From CAYNDB01 sp964395915 (GTDB lineage: Bacteria > Nitrospinota_A > UBA7883 > JAJRTC01): a stretch of DNA of 14,948 nucleotides. Position numbers and translations under genes: made by a program. Below the pieces are notes generated by a model. The model made no database searches. It saw only the letters and a list, made by a program, of their open reading frames with translations, and was not told the DNA's origin. Below are positions 1-6,459 of the stretch, piece by piece. The stretch is from assembly GCA_964395915.1 (NCBI GenBank), contig CAYNDB010000063.1:1-14948 (forward strand). Reading direction: 5' to 3'. The first letter of the stretch is position 1, and the number at the start of each line of letters is the position of its first letter.

Positions 1-2
1 CG

Positions 3-1112
3 TCGCAAGGGTTTTGGGTTGTAAAAGACCAGCGCGGCGTCGAGTTTGAAATATGGGCAAACAACAGCGGGTTCCCTTATACCGCCACAAGCCCCGATCC
101 ACGTTTCTGGGATATGTACGAGCTGTCAAAAGATGTGACAACCGACGCGCTCAACCATCTTAAAACATACGGCGGATTCGCAGACTCCATGAAAGCTTGG
201 GTGAGCGGAACCACCTGGCCTTTTACAAACAGCCTCATTGTATTAACGGCGGAGCTTGAGATACAGTTTGAGCCTGTTGAGGCCACATTGAAAGGTCCGC
301 GCGTGACGGCGCTCATAGGAAATCCCTCATCGAAAGCGGGTGAAATATTAAGCTCCATCATACCTTCAAACGACGTTGGTTCAGGGTTCGACGATTTGAC
401 ATTGCCAGACCTTAAATACAGGATCGGTAAACAGCAGTCGATATGCAGGTTTGTCCGGACCGTAACACGAGAATCCAACACGGAGCTTAAGAAAAACTTT
501 TCGACGGGCAAATACGACCTCGTTAAAAAATCTGATTCCAGGGACAACTTCAACCCGGCGCCTCCCACGGGCGGCGTTGCCGATATAAATCAGGACAACA
601 TGCTGGCGGATGGAAACGGCTTGCCAATGATAGTCAGGTTAAGGTCCGCGCCAGAAGCGGTGGTCAACGAAGTGACGGTGCGTTATATCGACGAGGATGG
701 GGGGAACAGCTCTGTGACGATTGCCAATAGCGGCTCTGTAGATACGTACGGAGTGAAACGCTATGTGGAGGACCTTGGCGCCGCTATGACTAAGCAGGCT
801 GCGGAAGACCGCGCGCTCGACATTCTCAACGCAAACGCCGAACTGAACGATTATTACATGATGTCGTTTCCTTTGGGGGCCGCTATCGCGCTGGAGCCGA
901 ACGATATTTTACAGGTGACAGCCGATATGGACGAGCTTGCGAACACGAAGATGCGTGTTGTCTCTGTGGAAGTCGACCCGGGTCATCTGGCTTTTGGAAA
1001 AGTGGCGAGCGTTACTGTTAACGCGCAGAGATATTCAAAAGCGCGGCGGGGGTTTGGACAGATACCTTTAGGTCAGGGGCCGTTCGGCTCCGGCCAGATT
1101 TTGGAGAACTAG
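3..1112 (+). CDS. phage tail / baseplate hub-like protein, 5' partial
   Basis: The frame is open from base 3 with no stop, so the gene begins before the window; 369 residues are visible and the in-frame ATG at 114 is probably internal. The visible part reads like the C-terminal half of a large virion protein. The last ~80 residues contain a 'LEPNDILQVT' stretch followed by 'MRVVSVEVDPG' and a run of beta strands. This pattern is common in tail-tip and baseplate hub proteins of long-tailed phages. A Gly/Gln/Pro-rich tail (GQIPLGQGPFGSG) closes the protein. The downstream genes are fibre and lysis genes, which fits a late structural operon. The protein would sit at the tail tip and carry the fibres. 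The exact family is not certain from the sequence alone; the phage structural assignment is supported mainly by motif style and neighbours. Confidence 0.6.
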   Translation, partial: SQGFWVVKDQRGVEFEIWANNSGFPYTATSPDPRFWDMYELSKDVTTDALNHLKTYGGFADSMKAWVSGTTWPFTNSLIVLTAELEIQFEPVEATLKGPRVTALIGNPSSKAGEILSSIIPSNDVGSGFDDLTLPDLKYRIGKQQSICRFVRTVTRESNTELKKNFSTGKYDLVKKSDSRDNFNPAPPTGGVADINQDNMLADGNGLPMIVRLRSAPEAVVNEVTVRYIDEDGGNSSVTIANSGSVDTYGVKRYVEDLGAAMTKQAAEDRALDILNANAELNDYYMMSFPLGAAIALEPNDILQVTADMDELANTKMRVVSVEVDPGHLAFGKVASVTVNAQRYSKARRGFGQIPLGQGPFGSGQILEN

Positions 1113-1138
1113 GGATGCTACTAACAAACAACCAAAAT

Positions 1139-1252
1139 TGTCATCCCGCGCTGGACACGGGATTCCGTTGTTTAACGAGTGAGATGCCGGATCGAGTCCG
1201 GCATGACAAAGTGACGGGATCGTCACGCGTCGCTTGCGCTCCTCACAATGAC
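1139..1252. repeat. dispersed palindromic repeat inside the phage operon
   Basis: The 200-base space between the hub gene and the C1q adhesin gene holds two repeat modules. The first (1139-1208) starts TGTCATCCCGCG and ends ATGACA, so its ends are inverted copies; inside it ATGCCGGA (1184-1191) pairs with TCCGGCAT (1197-1204). The second module (about 1211-1252) starts with the palindrome GTGACGGGATCGTCAC and continues to CTCACAATGACA, which reads TGTCATTGTGAG on the other strand. These modules are typical of dispersed intergenic repeats in many uncultured bacterial genomes, where their translations give spurious peptides. They may form stem-loops in the mRNA between two phage genes. Confidence 0.75.
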
Positions 1253-1312
1253 ATTTATAAAAAACGTTATGCGCGTTCGCGCTGTCATACAAGCATTTAA
1301 CGGAGAACTAAA

Positions 1313-2200
1313 ATGCCGATACAGGGAATTACACCGAACAGGAGCCTTACAAAAATATCGTCCGGCTCAACGGACAACTGGGACGTATGGTACAACGATG
1401 TTATAGACAAGCTCGATGAGCCAACGATCCTATACCAGATATCCGTGGCAGAGAACATGAGCGACGGGGATGTGGCGGTGATACTGGACGACGGCTTCGG
1501 CGCTAAAAAGGCGTATAAAGCCACAAGCGCAACGTATACATTCGGCGATCCACTTTGTGTGGTGACATCGAATGTGACTGCCGGGAACCTGGCTCCCGTT
1601 GTGATGGAAGGCAAGGCGCAGAGCGTGAACTGGTCGTTCGGAGCGGGAGACAGATTCGTCTACCTTTCCGCTTCAGGGACGGTGACTACTACCAGGACCA
1701 AAGATGAGCCGATGATCGGGTTCGTTGTTTCCTCCTCGTCCATTTACTTCAACCCGGCGTTAGGGTTTACAGCCATGATTAACCCGGCATTTTCCGCGCA
1801 TAAAAATGGCGCGAACCAGGCCGGGATAGGCTCCGGAACATGGACGCTTGTTACATACCCAACAGAGAATTACGACACCGCTAACGCTTTTGACATTTCA
1901 ACAAGCCGATTCTCGCCAAAAGTTGCAGGAAAATATTTAATTACCGCTCATATCACGTGGACAAGTTTCGCCGATTTAGGGCAGGCTCTCATTTCGATTT
2001 ATAAAAACGGATCGGCATATCGCGCCGTGACGCAAAGATCGCCCGGGACAGGATCGATCTCTGTATCAATCACCTCCATTGTAGATATGAACGGAACAAC
2101 CGATTTCGTGGAAATCTACGCCTATCAGGAATCTGGCGCAAGCCGGGATATCGATGGCGCCGAAGTGTCGACAAGCTTCGCCGGATCGAAGATATCTTAA
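1313..2200 (+). CDS. phage tail protein with C-terminal C1q-like adhesin domain
   Basis: The product has 295 residues. Residues ~1-155 are a phage-type N-terminal part of unknown fold that probably anchors the protein to the virion. Residues ~158-293 match the C1q/TNF-like jelly-roll pattern found in phage adhesins: 'PAFSAHKNG' at the start, 'SGTWTLVTYPTENYDT' and 'SRFSPKVAGKYLITA' in the middle, then 'ISIYKNGS'. Such domains trimerise and bind surface ligands, so a host-recognition role is likely. There is no signal peptide, as expected for a virion protein. The ATG at 1313 follows GGAG at 1302-1305. The gene follows the hub gene after a repeat-filled spacer and precedes a tail fibre gene. 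The C1q assignment is by eye from the conserved pattern. Confidence 0.72.
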   Translation: MPIQGITPNRSLTKISSGSTDNWDVWYNDVIDKLDEPTILYQISVAENMSDGDVAVILDDGFGAKKAYKATSATYTFGDPLCVVTSNVTAGNLAPVVMEGKAQSVNWSFGAGDRFVYLSASGTVTTTRTKDEPMIGFVVSSSSIYFNPALGFTAMINPAFSAHKNGANQAGIGSGTWTLVTYPTENYDTANAFDISTSRFSPKVAGKYLITAHITWTSFADLGQALISIYKNGSAYRAVTQRSPGTGSISVSITSIVDMNGTTDFVEIYAYQESGASRDIDGAEVSTSFAGSKIS

Positions 2201-2223
2201 ACCATCCATCACAGGAGTAAAGA

Positions 2224-3813
2224 ATGGTCACACCAAGGACTATAAATGTAGGCCCTTTATATAAGCCGGACGGCGCCACACCTCTCGCCAACGCCACAAT
2301 CACATTTACCCTGGTGGACGCCAGGGGCAAAAACACGGCGGGCTACGAGCAGGCGACAAACGCGCAGGTGGCGGGAGTGATAAGCGCTGTCACCGATACA
2401 AACGGGCAGGCGTCTGTTTCGCTTACGCCGAACGATCAGCTTGTCGGGACGACATACTACAACGTAAGCCCGGCGGACGCATATGGCTATACGAGGTTCC
2501 GCGCATACCTTTCCACAGGATCGGGCTCTATAAATTTCGCCGACCTTTATGTATCCAGCCAGAATATAGCGCCTGGTGAGTGGAGCGCGTTCAGCATCCA
2601 TGCCCAGGACGAGACAAAACATCTGACATCGAACGAGGACGCGGCCCTTGCCGCCGCAAACAGCCCAAGCGCGGGCAATCCAATCGCTACAATCGCCGAC
2701 ACGGCGGGCGGAGCGTTTACCAACCTTACCGATACTCCGGCTTCATATACGGGGCAGGGGGGGAAATATCCCAAGGTCAAGGCGACAGAGGACGGCCTTG
2801 AATTCGACACCGCAACCGGCGGCGGTGAAACGAATACCGCGTCGAACGTGGGGGCTTTCGGCGTTGGGCTGTTTAAACAGAAAGCAGGCGTCAACCTTGA
2901 GTTTAAAAATATCAACGCCGGATCGAACAAGGTCACGATAACCGATGACACAGCCAATAACGAAGTCGATATCGATATCACAGAGGCGAACATAGTTCAC
3001 GACAATGTATCGGGAGCGGGATCGAACACACACGGGCAGATCGACACGCATATTGCCGCAAGCTCTCCGCATTCCGGGCATGAGAATACGGTCAATAAAA
3101 ACTCCGCCAACGGATATGCCGGTCTTGACGGATCAAACAAGCTTACTGGCTCCCAGCAAGTATATGGCGCCATTGCCAATTCCGCATGTGAGGGTAACGA
3201 CGCAAGGTTGTCTGACGCAAGAACGCCAACTTCTCATGCGCATAACACGTCGGATGTGAACGCTGGAACGCTCGTGCACGAACGTGGCGGGCTTGAAGCG
3301 GATGTGTCGGCCTACAGCGGCGTGCCGCTTATTAATGGCGGAGCGACGTCCAACCTTAAGTACAACTTTTCCGCAACGATAGCGCCAGGCGTAACGGACG
3401 ACTCCGGAGCTGGCTATAGCGTAGGGTCGCTATGGATAGACACAACTGGCGATAGGGTTTACGTTTGCCTCGACAACACAGCCACCGCCGCTATTTGGAG
3501 GGAACTAGGAGTGAAAGATTACAAAATAGACGACTTTTATACATTCAGCGTGAATACGCACACCCCGTCGACAGGAGCGGCCACAGACGCAGACTCCGCC
3601 CCGACATACAGAGTATACGAAGATGAGACAGCGACACCGATATTGACAGGGGTAATGGCCTTGCTTGACTCGACGAACACCACGGGCTTCTATTCCGAGC
3701 AAATCCAGCTTACCGCCGCGAACGGATTTGAAGAAGGAAAAAGTTACAACATCTATATCACGGCGACCGTCGGCGGAACCGCTGGAACCACAAAACGATT
3801 TTTCAAAATGTAA
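2224..3813 (+). CDS. phage tail fibre protein
   Basis: The product is a 529-residue fibre-like protein. Residues ~1-115 form a beta-rich Ig/fibronectin-like N-terminal domain ('GPLYKPDGATPLANATITF', 'VTDTNGQASVSLTPND'). The middle is low-complexity, rich in Ala, Gly, Asn, Thr and His, with tail-fibre hallmarks such as 'NKNSANGYAGLDGSNKL' and, at residues ~326-350, 'NDARLSDARTPTSHAHNTSD'. Residues ~380-430 carry 'GYSVGSLWIDTTGDRVYVC', a module recurrent in phage fibres. The last ~90 residues are a beta-sandwich ending in a basic/aromatic tip (KRFFKM). It probably forms trimeric fibres for host attachment. The ATG follows AGGAG at 2213-2217. It lies in the late operon 23 bases after the C1q gene and 10 bases before the next gene. 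Confidence 0.82.
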   Translation: MVTPRTINVGPLYKPDGATPLANATITFTLVDARGKNTAGYEQATNAQVAGVISAVTDTNGQASVSLTPNDQLVGTTYYNVSPADAYGYTRFRAYLSTGSGSINFADLYVSSQNIAPGEWSAFSIHAQDETKHLTSNEDAALAAANSPSAGNPIATIADTAGGAFTNLTDTPASYTGQGGKYPKVKATEDGLEFDTATGGGETNTASNVGAFGVGLFKQKAGVNLEFKNINAGSNKVTITDDTANNEVDIDITEANIVHDNVSGAGSNTHGQIDTHIAASSPHSGHENTVNKNSANGYAGLDGSNKLTGSQQVYGAIANSACEGNDARLSDARTPTSHAHNTSDVNAGTLVHERGGLEADVSAYSGVPLINGGATSNLKYNFSATIAPGVTDDSGAGYSVGSLWIDTTGDRVYVCLDNTATAAIWRELGVKDYKIDDFYTFSVNTHTPSTGAATDADSAPTYRVYEDETATPILTGVMALLDSTNTTGFYSEQIQLTAANGFEEGKSYNIYITATVGGTAGTTKRFFKM

Positions 3814-3823
3814 GGAGTGAAAT

Positions 3824-4198
3824 ATGGCAATTATAAGTAAAACATGGGCCACTGAAACTGCAATCATGAGCGCAGTGGCCGTAACGACTGGAAGCGCATC
3901 GACCGCTGTTGATCTTAAAACAAACGGCTATGAAGCGGCGCACGTTACTGTTGACGCCAATTTCCCGTTGACTCCCACCGACAATCTTGTTGTTGAAGTA
4001 CAGGCAAGTCTTGACGGAACAAACTGGGACGATACACCGATTCACAAATTCACGATAGACAACGCGACCGATCCGAATCAGGTCAGCTTCGTTGTTAAAG
4101 ATGTAGCGCAGTTCCGGCTCTACTGTTATGCCAGCGGGACCACAGACACAATAACCGTGACCGCTAAACATCAGGCCTGGAGATATCAGAGTGTTTAA
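3824..4198 (+). CDS. small phage virion-associated protein, function unknown
   Basis: The product has 124 residues and no signal peptide or membrane segment. Alternating hydrophobic residues suggest an all-beta domain: 'GYEAAHVTVDANF', 'NLVVEVQASLDGTNWDDTP', 'TITVTAKHQAWRY'. The 'VEVQASLDGTNWDDTP' pattern resembles small beta-sandwich structural proteins that often sit among tail fibre genes. A strong AAGGAG (3812-3817) precedes the ATG at 3824, so the start is well supported. The gene ends 8 bases inside the next gene, suggesting translational coupling with the LamG adhesin. I infer a fibre accessory or decoration role from position only. Confidence 0.6.
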   Translation: MAIISKTWATETAIMSAVAVTTGSASTAVDLKTNGYEAAHVTVDANFPLTPTDNLVVEVQASLDGTNWDDTPIHKFTIDNATDPNQVSFVVKDVAQFRLYCYASGTTDTITVTAKHQAWRYQSV

Positions 4199-4979
4199 AC
4201 CTGCGCGTGGGATACAGCTTAATCGCTCACATCCGTTTGCGCGGAATCTTGTAGCCCCGTTTTTAATGAACGAGTTTACAGGAAACAAGATTTATGCGCC
4301 GGGCGGGTTTCAGGGAAATTTCAACGCAAATAGTTATTGGCAGGATGAGGGTGTAAGACTTAACAATCCGACAACGTCAACAGATAGCAAAATCACAACA
4401 GACATTGACTATAACGCCGATCTTGGAAGTCAGGGAACGATTGTATGTTGCTTTAAAACAGTTGGTGTTATTAGTTATGCTCACATTTGCGGATCTTATC
4501 CCACTCAAGACGCTTTTCGCATATATAGAAATAACAGTGATGCCCAACTATATTTTCAACTTAATAGCGCCGCCATGCTTGTTTCAGGGGTAGCTACAAA
4601 TATATGGGATGGCGCATATCACACTGTGGCTTTCACGTGGGACGCCGATGCAAACGTACGAAAATACTACATCGACGGTGTTCTGGAAACGACAAATACT
4701 ACAGCATTCACAATGCCGACAGGGGAGACGATGAACATCGGCGGTAGGCACAACCAATATTACGCAAACGATGCGGTCTATAAATATTTCTACCCCTTCA
4801 ACACTGTTCTTTCCGATATCGAAATAGCGCAGATAACACGCGAGCCGTTCGCGATGTTTGAGGGAGGAATCAATCCTGCTTTGTTATATGCGGCGGCTGT
4901 ATCCGCAGGTAACATTTTTCCTGTCTTTGCAGGGGATAGCGTCCACTCGGCCTTGTTCGGCGGACAGATGGTGAGGTAA
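4191..4979 (+). CDS. phage LamG / concanavalin A-like lectin-domain protein
   Basis: The product has 262 residues and starts with GTG at 4191, 8 bases inside the preceding gene; GGAG at 4179-4182 lies 8 bases upstream. Residues ~1-30 ('NRSHPFARNLVAPFLMNE') are a leader often seen in phage LamG proteins. Residues ~50-225 fit the laminin-G-like / concanavalin A-like fold: 'GTIVCCFKT', 'WDGAYHTVAFTWDADANVRK', 'YYIDGVLETT' and 'MNIGGRHNQYYA'. The segment 'TVLSDIEIAQITREPFAMFE' is the usual ending of such domains. These folds bind carbohydrate or other surface ligands, so this is probably a second receptor-binding or virion-surface protein. It lies between fibre genes and the lysis genes. Confidence 0.75.
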   Translation: MFKPARGIQLNRSHPFARNLVAPFLMNEFTGNKIYAPGGFQGNFNANSYWQDEGVRLNNPTTSTDSKITTDIDYNADLGSQGTIVCCFKTVGVISYAHICGSYPTQDAFRIYRNNSDAQLYFQLNSAAMLVSGVATNIWDGAYHTVAFTWDADANVRKYYIDGVLETTNTTAFTMPTGETMNIGGRHNQYYANDAVYKYFYPFNTVLSDIEIAQITREPFAMFEGGINPALLYAAAVSAGNIFPVFAGDSVHSALFGGQMVR

Positions 4980-4981
4980 CG

Positions 4982-5491
4982 ATGGCTTCACGTCTGATTT
5001 CCGACCTTGTTCCAGCGGTTGCCCGCGCCGCTATGGCGCATATAGACCTTTGTCGCCGTGAGGGGGTAGAGATAATCGACTATTGTACCTATCGCTCCGA
5101 AAAAGAGCAGGGTAAGTTGTATGAAATTGGAAGAATTGAACCCGGCCGTATAGTGACATACGCCCGTCCCGGAAAATCGTTTCATCAATTCCGGGTCGCA
5201 AGAGATATCGTTCCTTTGATAAACGGCAAAGCGATATGGGATGACGACGTCTTGTGGGAGAGGGTGGGGCGGCTTGGCGAAGCTGTGGGATTCGAGTGGT
5301 CAGGCCGTTGGGAGAGGTTTCGTGAGCGCCCTCATTTCCAAATCACCGCAGGACTTCGAATTGATGAAATAAGCGAAATGACATCCGCGCAGGTAGAAGA
5401 TGTAATAGAGCAGTGGTACAAAAACCACGAACTTTTGAAAACAGTAGAGCTGGCGGAAGCCAGATTAATTGGTGAAAAGGAGATTATATAA
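4982..5491 (+). CDS. M15-family peptidoglycan endopeptidase (phage endolysin)
   Basis: The product has 169 residues, typical of a single-domain M15C (VanY/CwlK-like) L-alanyl-D-glutamate peptidase. The zinc-site pattern is complete: H68 and D75 in 'SFHQFRVARDI' match the family SxHxxGxAxD motif (Arg replaces the usual Gly), and H118 lies in 'ERPHFQ', with E115 near the usual catalytic acid position. An N-terminal 'DYCTYRSEKEQGKLYEIGR' corresponds to the usual 'YRS...Q..L...G' segment. There is no signal peptide, so release would need a holin. The tail (residues ~125-169) is helical and charged. The gene starts 3 bases after the LamG gene, and its TAA overlaps the ATG of the holin-like gene by one base. 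Its role is cell-wall cleavage at lysis. Confidence 0.88.
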   Translation: MASRLISDLVPAVARAAMAHIDLCRREGVEIIDYCTYRSEKEQGKLYEIGRIEPGRIVTYARPGKSFHQFRVARDIVPLINGKAIWDDDVLWERVGRLGEAVGFEWSGRWERFRERPHFQITAGLRIDEISEMTSAQVEDVIEQWYKNHELLKTVELAEARLIGEKEII

Positions 5492-5682
5492 TGAAAAGTA
5501 AAAAACTATGGACAACGATATCGTCTATTGCGTCGGTAATAATGGCGACCCAGCTGGGGCTTACGCCTGAGATAGCGGAAACGGTGATAACGGCGATTGC
5601 ATTGATAGCCGGCGCTTTTAATTTAGGGCAAGGTGTGGCAGACGGCTTGAGCAACGGAAAAACGTCCGCTGGAGCTAGGTAG
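5491..5682 (+). CDS. small holin-like membrane protein
   Basis: The product has 63 residues. It begins with a basic N-terminus (MKSKK) followed by a hydrophobic stretch at ~7-22, a short polar region with 'GLTPEIAETV', and a second hydrophobic stretch at ~33-48 ending in 'FNLGQGVADGLSNGK'. This layout, and the Gly-rich polar tail, match small phage membrane proteins often annotated as holins. AGGAG lies in the 3' end of the endolysin gene (about 5478-5482), and the ATG overlaps the endolysin stop (TAATG), so the two are translationally coupled. Endolysin before holin is the less usual order. The holin role is inferred from size, hydrophobicity and neighbour, not from a specific motif. Confidence 0.6.
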   Translation: MKSKKLWTTISSIASVIMATQLGLTPEIAETVITAIALIAGAFNLGQGVADGLSNGKTSAGAR

Positions 5683-5695
5683 GATGACGATATCC

Positions 5696-5829
5696 GTTGT
5701 CATTGCGAACGTAGTGAAGCAATCCCGTGGGGAGAACTACGGTAAGCGCAACTACACTTCTCCCATCGGGATCGCCGCGCTTGACGCGGGATCCCGTCAT
5801 TAACTTATGAGATACTGGACTATAAATCA
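5696..5829. repeat. dispersed repeat downstream of the phage lysis genes
   Basis: The segment begins GTTGTCATTGCGAACG and contains a ~65-base core (5716-5780) that recurs in inverted orientation at 14312-14375 with about 80% identity by eye. Its right side forms a strong stem-loop: GGGATC (5768-5773), a bulged G, CCGCG (5775-5779), the loop CTTGA, CGCGG (5785-5789) and GATCCC (5790-5795). This could end or attenuate transcription of the phage operon, but there is no U-tract after it. The first module of the repeat in the phage operon (1139-1208) shares the 'CCCGCGCTxGACxCGGGAT' style of palindrome. Confidence 0.75.
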
Positions 5830-5984
5830 NNNNNNNNNNNNNNNNNNNNNNNNNNNNNNNNNNNNNNNNNNNNNNNNNNNNNNNNNNNNNNNNNNNNNNN
5901 NNNNNNNNNNNNNNNNNNNNNNNNNNNNNCCGCGCTTGACGCGGGATCCCGTCATTAACTTATGAGATACTGGACTATAAATCA
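5775..5984. other. assembly gap flanked by a perfect 55-base duplication
   Basis: Bases 5830-5929 are exactly 100 N. The 55 bases before the gap (5775-5829) are identical to the 55 bases after it (5930-5984). Both read from CCGCGCTTGACGCGG to GGACTATAAATCA. A perfect direct repeat that touches both edges of a fixed-size gap is what results when two contigs ending in the same assembly word are joined without merging. The real sequence is therefore probably continuous, with one copy only. Because the shared word starts in a dispersed repeat, the join of the phage side to the gatC side should be treated with some caution. Confidence 0.85.
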
Positions 5985-6002
5985 GGCATGATACTTTTTT
6001 CC

Positions 6003-6063
6003 TTGTTTTGCTGGTCTGCCTTACGTAAACTAATCGATTCAATTATCTCAATAATATATTGAA
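6003..6063 (+). promoter_or_regulatory. possible promoter and small inverted repeat upstream of the micro-ORF/gatC
   Basis: The AT-rich leader before the micro-ORF holds TTGTTT (6003-6008) and TAAACT (6026-6031) separated by 17 bases, a weak match to a housekeeping promoter. Just downstream, TTCAAT (6038-6043) and ATTGAA (6058-6063) form an inverted repeat with a 14-base spacer that could be an operator or a stem. The position fits a promoter for the micro-ORF, gatC and gatA, but the -10 match is only four of six. Confidence 0.3.
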
Positions 6064-6082
6064 CGAATAAACGGAGAAAATC

Positions 6083-6154
6083 ATGGCAAGCAGCACAAAG
6101 AAGAAAAAAGCTAAGAAACGCTGGAGAAGCAAAAAAGCGAGCCACAGAGGGTAG
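6083..6154 (+). CDS. 23-residue lysine/arginine-rich micro-ORF before gatC
   Basis: The ATG at 6083 follows GGAG (6073-6076) with normal spacing and encodes 23 residues: M-A-S-S-T, then a Lys-rich core (KKKKAKKRW), then 'RSKKASHRG' and TAG. Eight Lys and three Arg give 11 basic residues of 23 with no acidic residue. The gatC start at 6163 lies 8 bases after its stop, and the gatC ribosome-binding site (GAGGG at 6147-6151 or AGGA at 6153-6156) overlaps its end, so its translation could be coupled to gatC. I do not recognise a family. It could be a nucleic-acid or ribosome-binding peptide, or a leader peptide for gatCA. The good ribosome-binding site and tight spacing argue that it is translated. 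Confidence 0.5.
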   Translation: MASSTKKKKAKKRWRSKKASHRG

Positions 6155-6162
6155 GAACATAA

Positions 6163-6453
6163 ATGTCCCTGTCAGTAGATGAAGTCCGGCATGTGGCCAC
6201 ATTGGCCCGGCTGAAGCTTAGTAAAGAGGAAGAGAAAATATTCGCTAAGCAGCTTTCCGCCGTGCTGGACTATATTGGCCAGCTCGACGAGCTTGAGACC
6301 GGCGAAGTGGAGCCAACATCCCACGCGCTTGATATAAATAACGTATTCCGTGAAGACGCGGCCGAAATCAGGTTCGAAAAGGACTCATGGAGCTCCAACG
6401 CCCCTGCAAAGGATCACGGCCATTTCCGCGTACCGAAGGTTATAGATAATTAA
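6163..6453 (+). CDS. gatC: Asp-tRNA(Asn)/Glu-tRNA(Gln) amidotransferase subunit GatC
   Basis: The product has 96 residues, the normal GatC length. GatC wraps around GatA and GatB and stabilises the amidotransferase that converts misacylated Glu-tRNA(Gln) and/or Asp-tRNA(Asn) to the correct aminoacyl-tRNA in the cytoplasm. The N-terminal 'MSLSVDEVRHVATLARLKLS' is the family signature, followed by the helix 'KQLSAVLDYIGQLDELET' and by 'VEPTSHALDINNVFREDAA', the usual linker. The C-terminus carries 'PAKDHGHFRVPKVID', the conserved end. The gene lies 8 bases after the basic micro-ORF and 6 bases before gatA. Confidence 0.95.
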   Translation: MSLSVDEVRHVATLARLKLSKEEEKIFAKQLSAVLDYIGQLDELETGEVEPTSHALDINNVFREDAAEIRFEKDSWSSNAPAKDHGHFRVPKVIDN

Positions 6454-6459
6454 AACAGC

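Noticed and set aside
1068..1300. Small frames on both strands between the hub and C1q genes (74 and 61 residues)
   Set aside because: They are translations of the dispersed palindromic repeat, with 'CHCEER' and 'HAGLDPAS'-type strings that recur as spurious proteins. There is no protein-like domain.
2547..3081. Several 70-150-residue frames on both strands inside the tail fibre gene
   Set aside because: They are shadows of the well-supported fibre frame, without ribosome-binding sites or recognisable motifs.
5683..6082. A prophage attachment site or tRNA at the phage/gatC junction
   Set aside because: No tRNA fold or second att copy is visible, and the only direct repeat there is explained by the assembly gap.
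5827..6202. Leftward frames across the first gap and the gatC leader
   Set aside because: One consists largely of N, and the other overlaps the micro-ORF and gatC start without a plausible ribosome-binding site or homology.
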